The notes: generated by a model not told the origin, from the sequence alone. A DNA stretch of 64,000 bases from JAWKOK01 sp963765875 (GCA_963765875.1 CAVXYK010000018.1:129956-193955); one strand, 5' to 3'. Numbered from the stretch's first letter, positions 29,986 through 40,045 are shown. Numbers and translations: made by a program.

Positions 29986-30285
29986 ATGACCAGGAAAGAG
30001 ACTGAAACCCGTCCTTGGGATGTAGTTGATCATCTCACAACTGAAGCGGATATGGCGGCATACCTCGATGCTGCGCTTGAAGACGGTGACATGGAGATCG
30101 TGATGGCAGCACTCGGCGACATTGCCCGCGCAAAAGGGATGACGCAGATTGCTCGTGACGCTGGCCTGGGTCGTGAAAGCCTCTACAAAGCGCTGTCAAC
30201 AACCGGCAACCCGGAATTCGCCACCGTACTCAAGGTCGTGCGAGCTCTCGGACTGCAGTTCCACGTTCAAGCAGTACGCACATAA
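29986..30285 (+). CDS. HTH antitoxin of the addiction module (HigA-like)
   Basis: This is about 99 residues. An N-terminal toxin-contact segment (WDVVDHLTTEADMAAYLDAA) precedes a lambda-repressor-type HTH (GMTQIARDAGLGRESLYKAL) and the tail FATVLKVVRALGLQFHVQA, the layout of the addiction-module antidote family. ATG at 29986 with AGAGGGTGA upstream; GTG at 29977 is in frame. It probably binds the palindrome at 29655 and represses its own operon. The next gene begins only 9 bp after its stop. Confidence 0.88.
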   Translation: MTRKETETRPWDVVDHLTTEADMAAYLDAALEDGDMEIVMAALGDIARAKGMTQIARDAGLGRESLYKALSTTGNPEFATVLKVVRALGLQFHVQAVRT

Positions 30286-30294
30286 AATCTGAAA

Positions 30295-31822
30295 ATGTCC
30301 AACATCCTCTTCATCCTCACAGACCAATGGCCGGCCTGGGCCTTCAGCTACCGCGGGGCCGACATCCCCACGCCCAACATCGACCGACTGGCCGAGACGG
30401 GCACGGTCTTCGACAACGCCTTCACGACCTGTCCGCTCTGCACGCCGGCACGTTGCTGACGGCGCGCTGGCCGCATCAGAACGGCGTACGCGACAATCAC
30501 GCGATCGGCTTCTCGCAGCAGCCGTCCCTGTCGCTGGACGAACGCACCTGGATCGACGAAGCTGTGACCCGAGGCTACCATATGGGCTACTTCGGCAAAT
30601 GGCATCTAGGCCCCAACAACCCGGAGTCGCGCGGCGCACACCGTTTCGACCCCGATCTGGAAGCCGACCGCCGTCCCTTTGACCCTGTGACGGATCACTT
30701 CTCCTATCAGGTCGCCAAGGAAAAGTACGATCGCCAAACACGCGAGGAACTCATCAAAGGGCGCGGGCCCTTCTGGGGCGAGACTGCCACATCGCTGGAA
30801 GCGACCATGCCCTTCCCAGTGATGAATAACGGCGTCCACTTTCTTGAAGAGTGGGCCGCAGGCCAACGGGACAAACCCTTCTTCCTGACCGGCTCCTCCG
30901 CAGAGCCCCACTTTTCCCATGTCCTGCCGAAAAAATACGCGGCCATCGCTGAACAGATTAAGCCCGATATTGAGCTACCGGCCAGCATCGGTGACGACTG
31001 CGACGGTCACCCCTGGTTCCACAGCGCGCCTTGGTGGCACTGCATGGACACGTCGGTGTTGGACGAGGACGAGTGGCGCACCGTCATCGTCTACTCCCAT
31101 GCCCACATCATGCTGGTCGACGAGGCCATCGGGCGCGTGCTCGACGCCCTGAATGAACTGGGCCTGAGCGAGAGCACCACGGTGATCTTCGCTTCGGATC
31201 ATGGAGACATGGAGGGTGCGCACAACCGCTTCGACAAGGCGGCCTATTTCTACGAGGAAGTCTGGCGCATTCCGATCATCATCCGCACGCCGGATAGTAT
31301 GCCCGTCAACCAAGAGACCTTCGTCTCGCTCATCGACGTAGGCGAGACGATCTTTGAGCTAGTTGGTGCTGAGGAAACGGCGGATCGACCGCGTGCCGGG
31401 CGGAGTTTAATGCCGCTGATGGCAGCCCCCTTGCCCCCCAACCTTGGGGGGAAGGCTCGGCAAGCCAGCCCTCGCAGAGCCAAGCCTCCCCCAGGATTGG
31501 GGGCCGGGGGGGCGACTGGCCCTCGATCGCCTACGGCGTCTACGATCTCTACAACGGCATGAGCTTTGCCGTGCGCGCCATCCGCAACGAACGCTTCAAG
31601 TACATCTGGAATTCCCAGGATCTGGATGAACTCTACGATCTGCATTCCGACCCGTATGAGATGGAGAACCTAGCCGGCCGAACGGCGCACCAGGCCATCA
31701 AGGCCGATCTTCGCCATCAATTGATGGCCTGGCTGACCGAAGTCGGCGACGATCTGCCGGAGCGGGTCGACGACTTGCCCGCGGCCGGGACCATCATGGC
31801 GACTGGCGAGCCGGGACCGTAG
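30295..31822 (+). pseudogene. Sulfatase, disrupted by an indel and by a palindromic repeat insertion
   Basis: The N-terminus (MSNILFILTDQWPAW) with the first metal Asp, the formylglycine motif CTPAR, YFGKWHLG, ASDHGDMEGAHN and the C-terminal YIWNSQDLDELYDL define a type I sulfatase of about 480 residues. No signal peptide, so cytosolic. Two breaks: just after CTPAR a stop appears, and about 5 nt are missing relative to the usual RxSLLTG. At 31425-31512 a repeat splits MPLMA from GDWPSIAYGVYDLYNG with a frame change. The first could be a sequence error; the second is a real insertion of a dispersed repeat. It starts 9 bp after the antitoxin stop, so it may be read through from there. Confidence 0.8.
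31425..31512. repeat. Palindromic repeat inserted in a sulfatase gene
   Basis: The left arm starts GCCCCCTTGCCCCCCAACC and ends TTGGGGGGAAGGC. The right arm runs GCCTCCCCCAGGATTGGGGG and closes with GGGGGGGC. The arms are imperfect inverted repeats of about 30 bp around a short centre. Removing it would rejoin conserved sulfatase sequence; its length must be 2 modulo 3, which causes the frameshift. Exact ends are uncertain by a few bases. Confidence 0.8.
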
Positions 31823-32116
31823 GAGCGACGACCTTCATATACAAGAGAATTTTCCAATGCATGCAAGTAGTGAACCATTCTAGCCGTTTGTTGATCGGTT
31901 GCAAGCAAGCCCAATCTTTGGCGCATTGAACGGAGAAAGTCTTGCCACCTTTGTGGCGCAGATCAAACAGATCAACTTCCATTCGGGCCAGACGATATTC
32001 GCCGCCCCGTAGACCCACCCGACAAAAGTCGGAGACGCCCGCCACATTCATTGCTATCCTTGTTCTATTGAGCTTGAGCGACATCGAGAAGGCAATAGAA
32101 ATGGAGAAGGCAGAGC

Positions 32117-32341
32117 ATGGAAATCACCAAAGAGACGAAAGTGTATGACATATTGGATCAGTATGGAGATATCGCAGATGTAATGGAAGTTTTTGGTGTG
32201 AAGCGGGTGGGACGATATTCTGCGCGGCGTTTGATAACCAAAGCACTCACCGTTGAATGGGCAGCCCGTGTTCACCGTGTCCCCCTGGATGAATTCTTGG
32301 GTATACTTCATAAGGCCGTTGATGCAAAGAAGAGTGAATGA
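32117..32341 (+). CDS. Small DUF1858-like protein without cysteines
   Basis: This is 74 residues: MEITKETKVYDILDQYGDIA, VMEVFGVKRVGRYSARRL, then AARVHRVPLDEFLGILHKAV. The pattern (Ile-Thr start, loop on a Tyr/Pro, Phe-Gly turn, Leu-Glu-x-Ala-Ala...His, final Leu-x-x-Leu) matches the DUF1858 fold, but the family's paired cysteines are absent. GGAGAAGG at 32103-32110 is 6 nt before the ATG. The stop lies 78 bp before the GH2 start. The 290 bp upstream hold no clear gene. Confidence 0.65.
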   Translation: MEITKETKVYDILDQYGDIADVMEVFGVKRVGRYSARRLITKALTVEWAARVHRVPLDEFLGILHKAVDAKKSE

Positions 32342-32418
32342 GTTTTGCATGCACCGCAAATTATGAACCCCCTGGCGTTGGGCCATCCCCTACCATACCA
32401 AGAGGAGACAGACCTAGC

Positions 32419-35270
32419 ATGGATCGCCTATTATCACTGGATGGACATTGGCAGGCCATTTTCGACCACGACAACAAAGGGCGAACGTGCCGGTGGCAAG
32501 AGCATGAAAACTTCCAGCGCTATCACGAGATCGAGCCGGTGAGCGTGCCGGCCTGTCTGGAAGAGTTCCAGCAGGACTACGAAGGCGTGGCCTGGTATGG
32601 CAAACGCTTCGACCTGCCGGACAGCTGGCTGGGCAAAACCATCCGCCTACACTTCGAAGCGGTGAACTATCGGGCCGAGGTGTGGGTGAACGGCGAGCCG
32701 GCCGGCGCGCATGAGGGCGGCTACACCGGTTTCGACCTGGAGATCGGCGACCTGCTACAAGCCGAGGACAACTTCCTGGCCGTGCGCGTCATCACGCCGC
32801 TGATCACCCGCGACGTGGTCATCGACGGGCTGGGGCGGGACGACATGCCTCACTGGCGCGGGGCCATCGCCGGCGGCATCTGGCAGCCGGTCTGGCTGAT
32901 GGCCAGCGACGCCGTCTACGTGGAGGACATCTTCGTCGCCGGCGACGTCAAGAGCGGCGATGCCACGATGGAGATGACGCTGCGCAATAATGGCCTCCGT
33001 GTCTTGGAAGTCACCCTCCAGTGGACGATTTCAGCCGTCGGCAGCGACGATTCGCCCGTCGTTGCCCATGCCGAGACTGTCGATCTGAGACCGGGAAGCT
33101 CGCGGCTGGAACGTACGTTGGCCGTGCCCGACCTCAAGCTCTGGCAACTCGACGATCCACGGCTCTATCGTCTGACCGCCCGCGTCCTGATCCAGGATGA
33201 GCCGTCGGACCAGATCGAGACGCGCTTTGGCTTTCGAGAATTTTCGGTCGAGGGCAGACACTTCGTCCTCAACGGCAAAAAGATCGTGCTCAAGACGACC
33301 TTCAATGAAGCCTTCTATCCCCATTCGCTGGCCTATCCGCGCGACCTGGACCTGCTCAGAGAAGAGTTCCGGCTGATCAAGGCGGCCAACATCAACATGA
33401 TCCGTCCCTGGCGCAAACCCCAGCCGCCGGCTGTCTACGATCTGGCCGACGAGATGGGCATCCTCTTCGTGGGCGCGCTGCCCGTCGAGTGCATGCGCAA
33501 CTGGCCGCAGATGACGCCCTACACCCAGACACGCATCGAGAACGAGGTGGCCGAGATGGTGCGGCGCGACCGCAACCATCCGTCGATTGTCATCTGGGAG
33601 ATGTTCAATGAGATCCTGCGCCCCGGTCTCAAGCGCCTACGCCATCCGCCTCGCTGACTGCACGATCACTGGACGCCACCCGCGTCATCATCGACGAGGC
33701 TGGCGGCTTTGCGGGCGTCTGTAGCCTATACCTGCCCGACTCCTACGAGCCCATGGAGATCAACGACGTGCATCTCTATCCCGGCATGCCCCTGGCGCAA
33801 GAGCGCTACGACGAATTGCTGCTGCTGGGCAAGTCGGAGGAGGATCTCAAGGCCATGGGGCTGGAGTCGGAACCGGAGATGCGCAGCCAGACCGTGCCGG
33901 GCCTGCTGACCAATCTTTCGGAGCTGGGCTACGGCAGCATCCCCGACCTGGAGGAGAACCTGGGCCGCTATCAGCGTGAGGGCAATCCCATCACGCCGGA
34001 TTATCGCATGCATCTGCGGCTCCACGATTCCTATCAGGCCATCTTCAAAGAGATGAACTTGAGCCGCGTCTTCCCGACCTTCCACGACTTTGTGCTCGCC
34101 GTCCAGGAGATCCACTACACGGGCAACAAGCTGATGGCCGAAGCCTGTCGCATCAACCCGGACATCGCCGGCATAGGCATCCACGCGCTCAACGACGGCG
34201 ACTGGATCATCGGAGCGGGCCTCATCGACAACTTCCGCCGACCCAAGCGTGCCTACTACGCCATCCAGGAGGTCTTTGCCGCGCGCTATATCGCCATCCG
34301 CCCTAGCCGTCAGAATGTCTATGCGGGCGAGGATGTGCAGGTGCGGCTGACGTCGGTCAACGACAGGGCGGCTCTACACGGCACGCTTTCGCTGCGTGTG
34401 ATCGCGGCCGGCGGCCAAGCACTGCTCGATGTTGAGGAAGAGACGGTCCTGCCCGCTGGCATTGTCGACCTGAACGAGTTTGGCGTCTCAACCGCCGGGT
34501 TGACCGGCAAGTGTCTGATTGATGTGACCTTCCGCAGCGAGGACACGGACTCAGTGACCAATCACTCGTCATTCTACATCCTGGAGCGGAGCCAATCGTC
34601 ACTGCCGCAGCGGAAGGGGACGATCATTGACATTGACGGCGAACTGGGCGACTACCTGGCGGCCAATGGCGTGAACGCCGCGCCCTTCTCGCCGCGGACG
34701 CCCCATCGGGAACCGGTGCTGGTCTACTTGAACGGCTGGGACGGCGACACGTTGCCGATCTTCGCCGACCTGGCCGATCGGGTCGAAGCGGGTGGGACGG
34801 CGCTCTTCCTCAACACACCGCCAGAGGAGACGCTGGCCGAGACCGACCAGGGCAACCTCTGGCGATTCCTGGCCAAAGACTTGCTCTTCCCGTTCGACAT
34901 CACCTACTTCAGCGGGCGCGGCCTATGGACGCCATGCAGCCATGTGGTCCCCGACCATCCTGTCTACGCCGGCCTGCCGTCCAATTGCCTGATGGGCCAA
35001 GAGTATCGTGATGTAGTCTCGCGCTGGTCGGTGGTGACACCGCAAACGGAATGGATCAGCGGCAATCTAACCTACGACTGGTATCCCGGTCTGGACCACA
35101 AGCAAAACTATCTGGGTGTGAGCGCAGCGCTGCATGGCGCAGATCTGACGCAGGTTGCATATGGCGACGGTCGATACATTCTCTGTACCCACCGGCTTGT
35201 CGAGAATCTGGGCCATGATCCGGTGGCGGAACGGCTGTTCAGCAATCTATTGCAATGGGTAGCCAAATGA
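32419..35270 (+). CDS. Glycoside hydrolase family 2 enzyme (beta-galactosidase/glucuronidase type), one frameshift
   Basis: Read across a break near 33640-33652 this is about 950 residues. It has the GH2 sugar-binding jelly roll (GVAWYGKRFDLPDSWLGKTI; YRAEVWVNGEPAGAHEGGYT), an Ig-like domain, and the barrel with the acid/base block WEMFNEI (about residue 396) and LDATRVIIDEAGG after the break. C-terminal beta domains follow. No signal peptide, so it acts in the cytosol on imported oligosaccharides. ATG at 32419 follows AGAGGAGA at 32401-32408; the frame open from 32338 overlaps the previous stop but lacks a ribosome site. Sulfatase neighbours suggest sulfated glycan use. Confidence 0.83.
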
Positions 35271-35389
35271 TAGACTCTCTTCGCTGGCGATTCGATCTGA
35301 CGTTATGGGATGTGTTGGGCCGCGCGCTGGACGTGCCGGTCCACGAATTCCTGGGCGGTCGCCACCACAAACAGGAGCGTGGACAATGA
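35267..35389 (+). pseudogene. Fragment of an enolase-superfamily (mandelate racemase-like) gene
   Basis: A 40-codon frame starts on the ATGA overlapping the GH2 stop. Its middle reads FDLTLWDVLGRALDVPVHEF followed by LGGRHH, the conserved end of the capping domain and start of the barrel in mandelate racemase-like proteins. No barrel follows. It is a remnant or deletion scar, perhaps of a dehydratase once translated with the GH2 enzyme. Confidence 0.6.
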
Positions 35390-35477
35390 GTACGCGGGAC
35401 AAAGCCAATGCCAGAATCGATGTACTATGCTTTTCATACTCCAGCATCTCGGTGATGATTGTACAACTTCACTCAAC

Positions 35478-35993
35478 TCACTCCGGAGTATCGGATCGCC
35501 AGAGGCTTGTCTGAGGAGGGGTCGAATAGATGGCCTGCTCTTCACCAAAGCGAACCACTTTTTCCTGCAAACAGAAATCCAGACGCTCAAGTAATCGCCG
35601 GGATCGGATGTTAGCCATTTGCGTCTCCGCAACAATACGCGGCAACTTCAGAACCTCCAGGCCATACACAATCACAGCCTGCACTGCCTCTGTTGCATAG
35701 CCTTGCCCCCAGCATTCCGGAAGAATCTGATAGGAAACTTCCGTGTCGATCCCATTGTGATGGGCATCGAGTGTTATCAATCCAATGAAAGAGCCGTCTT
35801 CCTTATTTCTGATTGTCCAGTTGTGGGAAAATCGCTCTGCTCTGAAGTAGTGATGAAACTCTGAGCAAATGATTCGTTCGTCTTTCGGCCCACCAAGGAA
35901 TTGACGGACTTCCACGTCGGTTTCGAGGCTTACAACATGGTCAAGGTCAGAGGGCTCTAGCTCATGCAATTTACATCGCTCGGTCGTGATCAT
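35478..35993 (-). CDS. RimJ/RimL-type GNAT N-acetyltransferase
   Basis: This is about 171 residues: MITTERCKLHELEPSDLDHV at the start, FIGLITLDAHHNGIDTEVSY in the core, ILPECWGQGYATEAVQAVI (acetyl-CoA pyrophosphate loop) and NIRSRRLLERLDF. The fold acetylates an amine, often a protein N-terminus or an antibiotic; the acceptor is unknown. ATG at 35993 is chosen because the 15 residues before it in the longer frame (to 36038) look unrelated. It is convergent with the upstream gene region. Confidence 0.82.
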   Translation of the reverse strand: MITTERCKLHELEPSDLDHVVSLETDVEVRQFLGGPKDERIICSEFHHYFRAERFSHNWTIRNKEDGSFIGLITLDAHHNGIDTEVSYQILPECWGQGYATEAVQAVIVYGLEVLKLPRIVAETQMANIRSRRLLERLDFCLQEKVVRFGEEQAIYSTPPQTSLWRSDTPE

Positions 35994-36020
35994 GTGGTCA
36001 CTGTTACTACATCCCGAATT

Positions 36021-36101
36021 GTCATGCCGACAACCCAATCGACGACGAATCTCTCCATGGCAGGACTGATATTCGTCGTCGTTTCACTCCGTCGGAATGA
36101 C
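36021..36101. repeat. GTCAT(N)CCGAC inverted repeat element
   Basis: GTCATGCCGAC (36021-36031) faces GTCGGAATGAC (36091-36101), with inner arms GACGACGAAT (36041-36050) and ATTCGTCGTC (36071-36080). The same motif family appears at 55891-55939 and 61777-61856. Confidence 0.65.
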
Positions 36102-36197
36102 AGCATTGGCGAAATCTGTGATTGAAAGGTAGGGCGAGATTTCTCAATGACGTTATACCTGAGTTATGCCGTTTGCCCATTCATGAAGCACGATTTC

Positions 36198-36259
36198 GTA
36201 GGGGCGACCCTTGCGGTCGCCCGCTGTGGTGAGCGGGCGGAGGCAAGCCCCGCCCCTAC
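36198..36259. repeat. 62-bp GTAG...CTAC palindromic element, copy 1
   Basis: It begins GTAGGGGCGACCCTTGCGGT and ends GCCCCGCCCCTAC, with internal pairing GCCCGCT/AGCGGGC. The copy at 43725-43786 differs at only three positions. It lies upstream of the large sulfatase stop, in a gap without genes. Confidence 0.85.
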
Positions 36260-36326
36260 GATACACAGTCGTTGACGGGACAACTGGTATTAGGTGATCG
36301 AAAGCAAACTTCACGCGCAACAAACG

Positions 36327-38696
36327 CTACTGCCGCGCCATCGCGACCTTGTAGCGTTCCTCGGGCGTGATCAGGTGATCGAGATCCTCGGCATTCTCGT
36401 CGATATCCATCTGCACCCAATTCACCGTACCGTTGAAGGCATTATCTTTCGGACCGTAATCTGAAGAGACCGGTGAGCCGGCGTCCCTACCGACGTCGCA
36501 GGTATCGGTACCGAAGAGCATGGGCACGGTCATGCCCACGCGACCCTCACCGTCTTTTTGGCCGTCCACAAATAACGAGACGCTGCCCCCCTTGGCCAGG
36601 CCACCGCCATCGTAGGTGAACTCCATGCGCACCTGATGGGTGCCGGCCGAGATCGTCTGCCTACCTTCGGCAAAGTAGTGATCGATGCCGAAGAAGTTGT
36701 AGCAGTGCTTGAGTTTGCCGTCCTGGGTATAAAGGCTCCAGCCGCCGATTCCGGCACCCATGGAAACGATGACGCCGTTGGCGCCCGACTCCGGCACGTC
36801 GATCTCGGCAGTCACCGAATAGGACTTGTTGTGCATCTGGAGAACAGCATGTTCAGGCAACCGGGACATGCCGCCAAAGAGCATCTGTGTCTTGCCCTTG
36901 ATTAACTGGGGACGGCCGGCGATGTCAGAGTTGAAGCGCTCGAACGATCGGTCGTCGAGCGGGAGCACATTGTATTTGGTCGCCTCGATCAGGAACAGGC
37001 GCTGCAACTCGGCGAGCTTTTTCGGATGGTGCTTCGCCAGATCATTCGACTGCGTCCAGTCTACGTTTGTGTCATACAGTTCCCAAACATCCTCATCAAA
37101 GGCCCGATCGTAGGCGCCGACCCAGGGCACGCCGTGCCGGGTCACTGCCGTCCACCCCTTGTGATAGATGCCACGGTTGCAGAACATCTCAAAATACTGG
37201 GTCTCGTGCCGTTCTGCCGCATCGTCGTCGTCGAAAGCATACAACATGCTGACGCCCTCGAGCGGCGCCTGCTGAACACTGTTGACGATGGTCGGCGCAG
37301 GGATTCCCGCGGCCTCAAGAATCGTCGGCGCAACATCAATCACGTGGGCGAACTGTGAACGAACTTCACCCTTAGCCTGGATGCCCTTGGGCCAATGTAC
37401 GATGGTGCCGTTGCGGGTGCCACCCCAATGGGAAGCGACCTGCTTGGTCCACTGGTACGGCGTATCCATGGCGTGTGCCCAGCCTACCGCGTAGTGGTTG
37501 GAGGCCTCGGGCCCGCCAAAATCGTCGATTTTGCTCATCAGGAATTCAGGGGTCTCGATGGTGCCCATACCATTGAGCACCGCAATCTCGTTGAAGCAGC
37601 CGTTGGGCGTTCCTTCGGCAGAGGCGCCGTTATCGCCAATGATGTAGTAGATCAGCGTGTTGTCGAGGGCCCCTAGATCTTCCAGCGTATCGATCAGCCG
37701 GCCGATATGGTGGTCGGTGTGCTCAAGGAAGCCGGCGTAGGTCTCCATCTCGCGGGCAAGAATGGGCTTGAGTTCATCGGGCATATCATCGTAAGCGGGA
37801 ATTTCGTCGGGCCGTTCAGTAAGGACAGCATCGGCAGGGATCACGCCCAGCTGCTTCTGACGGGCATACGTTTCTTCGCGGAGTTTATCCCAGCCACCGT
37901 CGAATTTGCCCTTGTATTTGTCGATCCATTCCTTGGGCACATGATGCGGAGCGTGGGTGGCGCCGGGCGCGTAGTACATGAAGAAGGGCTTGTCGGGCAT
38001 GAGTGCCTTCTGCTGGCGCACCCACCCGATGGCCTTGTTGGTCATGTCCTCTGTGAAGTGATAGCCTTCCTCCGGCGTTTTGTCCGGCTCGAGCGGTGTT
38101 GTGCCCTCGTAGATGCCTGGATAATACTGGTCGGCCTCACCGCCGATGAAGCCGTAGAAGTACTCGAACCCGCCGCCGCCGGTAGGCCAGGAGTCAAACG
38201 GGCCCATTGGGCTGGTCTGCCAGACCGGCACCTCATGGCATTTTCCGAACTGTGCGGTTGCATAGCCGTTGAGTTTGAGCGTCATGGCGAGCGGCGCCTT
38301 GTCTTTCGGCAGCACCGATGTGTAGCCCGGAGCCGAGGTTGCCATCTCGCAGATGCCGCCCATATTCACCGAATGATGATTGCGCCCAGTGAGCAGCGCC
38401 TGGCGCGTGGGCGAGCAGAGCGCAGTGGTGTGGAAACGATTGAGCTTCAATCCGTTTCCCGCCAAACGCTCGGCCGCCGGGGTATTGACCGGACCGCCGA
38501 AAGCGCTGCTGGCGCCAAAGCCGCAGTCATCGATCAGAATGACGAGTACATTGGGCGCGCCTTCGGGCGGACGTATATCCCGGATCGGCGGGAACGCAGT
38601 TTCCGGATCCTTGGCGTCATAGGTCGTCAGACCTACGTATGGCTGGTCCGGGATCGGAAGGATGGCCCGGCTCGGGGTTTCAGACTTACTCGTCAT
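36327..38696 (-). CDS. Arylsulfatase, long cytosolic type
   Basis: This is about 789 residues. The core has VLVILIDDCGFGASSAFGG with metal Asp residues, the formylglycine motif CSPTR in TTALCSPTRQALLTGR, FGKCHEVPVW, GDNGASAEG and THAPHHVPKEW. After about residue 560 comes a C-terminal beta-sandwich domain (ITVDG-like SVSLFVDGQKDGEGRVG), typical of long arylsulfatases. No signal peptide, so intracellular. ATG at 38696 has GGAG 8 nt upstream; TTG at 38702 is less likely. It hydrolyses sulfate esters after Cys-to-formylglycine conversion; no maturase gene is in the window. The frame is intact. Confidence 0.9.
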   Translation of the reverse strand: MTSKSETPSRAILPIPDQPYVGLTTYDAKDPETAFPPIRDIRPPEGAPNVLVILIDDCGFGASSAFGGPVNTPAAERLAGNGLKLNRFHTTALCSPTRQALLTGRNHHSVNMGGICEMATSAPGYTSVLPKDKAPLAMTLKLNGYATAQFGKCHEVPVWQTSPMGPFDSWPTGGGGFEYFYGFIGGEADQYYPGIYEGTTPLEPDKTPEEGYHFTEDMTNKAIGWVRQQKALMPDKPFFMYYAPGATHAPHHVPKEWIDKYKGKFDGGWDKLREETYARQKQLGVIPADAVLTERPDEIPAYDDMPDELKPILAREMETYAGFLEHTDHHIGRLIDTLEDLGALDNTLIYYIIGDNGASAEGTPNGCFNEIAVLNGMGTIETPEFLMSKIDDFGGPEASNHYAVGWAHAMDTPYQWTKQVASHWGGTRNGTIVHWPKGIQAKGEVRSQFAHVIDVAPTILEAAGIPAPTIVNSVQQAPLEGVSMLYAFDDDDAAERHETQYFEMFCNRGIYHKGWTAVTRHGVPWVGAYDRAFDEDVWELYDTNVDWTQSNDLAKHHPKKLAELQRLFLIEATKYNVLPLDDRSFERFNSDIAGRPQLIKGKTQMLFGGMSRLPEHAVLQMHNKSYSVTAEIDVPESGANGVIVSMGAGIGGWSLYTQDGKLKHCYNFFGIDHYFAEGRQTISAGTHQVRMEFTYDGGGLAKGGSVSLFVDGQKDGEGRVGMTVPMLFGTDTCDVGRDAGSPVSSDYGPKDNAFNGTVNWVQMDIDENAEDLDHLITPEERYKVAMARQ

Positions 38697-39023
38697 GGAC
38701 AATGCTCCATTCTCTTGCCTTGGGCAAGAATTGTGATCCAGTGCTGTAGGCGTATTGGCTGCTCGACAGCTTCTTGTTCTGCATGTGGCAAGATTAGCAT
38801 ATCATGGCGTATACCATCCCACAATGCATTTCAAAGAACCTGGTTTCGGGACAATATCCAGTTCTATCCTTTCTCTCTCCCACCGCCTGCGAAGTAGAAG
38901 TCTGTAAGTCGTTACAGAAAGTACCGGGGACTTCCCGATGCTGAAACCTCAAAATCAGGGTCAACTCACTCGCTTTGTTGCCTGAGTCCCCAGCACTTTT
39001 TCGCACTACCGACAGATGTTTAC
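38697..39023. other. Intergenic stretch with an inverted repeat
   Basis: No gene is seen in these 327 bp. An imperfect inverted repeat, AAAGTACCGGGGACT (38918-38932) against AGTCCCCAGCACTTT (38985-38999), lies in it. It resembles the stronger element at 47102-47168. Confidence 0.55.
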
Positions 39024-39896
39024 TTAGCTACGCGTAAACCAGTCCTGATACCCGAGCTCGATCAGGTTGTCGCGGCTGGTGATCAGGCAATCAAACGGAT
39101 CGCGGCCATATTGATCGTCCTGTTCGACCAGGAAGTATTCGCTCCCGCAGGCCAGACCCGTATCGATGATCTCCTTCATCGCCATATTGCCTTCACCGAC
39201 CTCGGCAAATTGTACCGCATTGGAGAACGCCGCCTGGACCTTCTCCATGCTCAATTCCCCGGCAAACGCAGCGGGGTCAAGCTTGATTCGGTAGTCCTTG
39301 AGATGAATCAGTTTGATCCTTCCTGCGAACTGCTGGATATAGGTCACCGGATTCTCACCACCGCGTTGGATCCAATGGACGTCCAGTTCAAAGCCCAGAT
39401 GCGTCGTGTTATCCCTGATGATATCCATCAGATATTTGCCGTCATATTTCTCGAATTCAACATGGTGGTTGTGGTAGTAGAGGTCAATCTTGTGCTCGGC
39501 CAGCCGCGCGGCCATTTCTTCCGCGCGTGAGACAAACTCCAGCGCCTTCTCCCGATTGCCCATATACCCGAAGGGCAGCATGGGGATGCGCAGGAAACCA
39601 GTGTCCAGCGCTTGGCAGTCGGCGACGATCTTGTCGAAGTCGCCCTCCAGGGTGTCCACACCGGGGCGGGGCGGCCCCATGGGCTCCAACATCGCCGAAC
39701 AGGCCGCTACCTTGATACCAAATGCTTCGCACGCATTGCGGATGGCGGTCACATTCTCCGTCGTCATGGGGATCTGTGAGATCTCGATGCAGTGGTATCC
39801 AATCTCAGCCAGCTTTTCCAGGACCGCATAGGCGCCCATCTCTTGCACCTTGCCGCCCAACATCATCATCTGTACGCCAATCAAGCCCTTCTTCAC
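39024..39896 (-). CDS. Sugar phosphate isomerase/epimerase (AP-endonuclease-2-like TIM barrel)
   Basis: This is 290 residues: MKKGLIGVQMMMLGGKVQEM, YHCIEISQIP, YYHNHHVEFEKYDGKYLMD with metal His/Glu, GFELDVHWIQRGGENPVTYI, IHLKDYRI and FAEVGEGNMAMKEII. These are the metal sites of the IolE/xylose-isomerase-like superfamily. It probably isomerises or epimerises a keto sugar or inositol derivative in the cytosol. The oxidoreductase gene transcribed just upstream (40046-41236) is a common partner. Substrate unknown. Confidence 0.84.
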   Translation of the reverse strand: MKKGLIGVQMMMLGGKVQEMGAYAVLEKLAEIGYHCIEISQIPMTTENVTAIRNACEAFGIKVAACSAMLEPMGPPRPGVDTLEGDFDKIVADCQALDTGFLRIPMLPFGYMGNREKALEFVSRAEEMAARLAEHKIDLYYHNHHVEFEKYDGKYLMDIIRDNTTHLGFELDVHWIQRGGENPVTYIQQFAGRIKLIHLKDYRIKLDPAAFAGELSMEKVQAAFSNAVQFAEVGEGNMAMKEIIDTGLACGSEYFLVEQDDQYGRDPFDCLITSRDNLIELGYQDWFTRS

Positions 39897-39931
39897 ATCT
39901 GTCTCCTTTGTTTATCGGATAGCGGAAGATG

Positions 39932-40020
39932 GAACGCAGATAACGCGGATCGGGCGGATCTCCGCTGATTCTTTATGAAATGATCCGCGAAGATCCGCCC
40001 GATCCGCGTTATCCGCGTTC
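39932..40020. repeat. 38-bp inverted repeat between two genes
   Basis: The arms at 39932-39969 and 39983-40020 match at 35 of 38 positions when one is reversed (GAACGC..GATAACGCGGATCGG). They are separated by 13 bp. This is the best-preserved copy of the GAACGC family. Confidence 0.88.
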
Positions 40021-40045
40021 TATTTCTAGTCGACCTGACAGCCCT

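Noticed and set aside
31794..32084. 96-codon minus-strand frame between the sulfatase and the small DUF1858-like gene
   Set aside because: No recognised family and no ribosome site; overlaps the sulfatase end. Possibly a decayed gene but not supportable.
37707..38897. 396-codon plus-strand frame
   Set aside because: Complement of the large arylsulfatase; no motifs.
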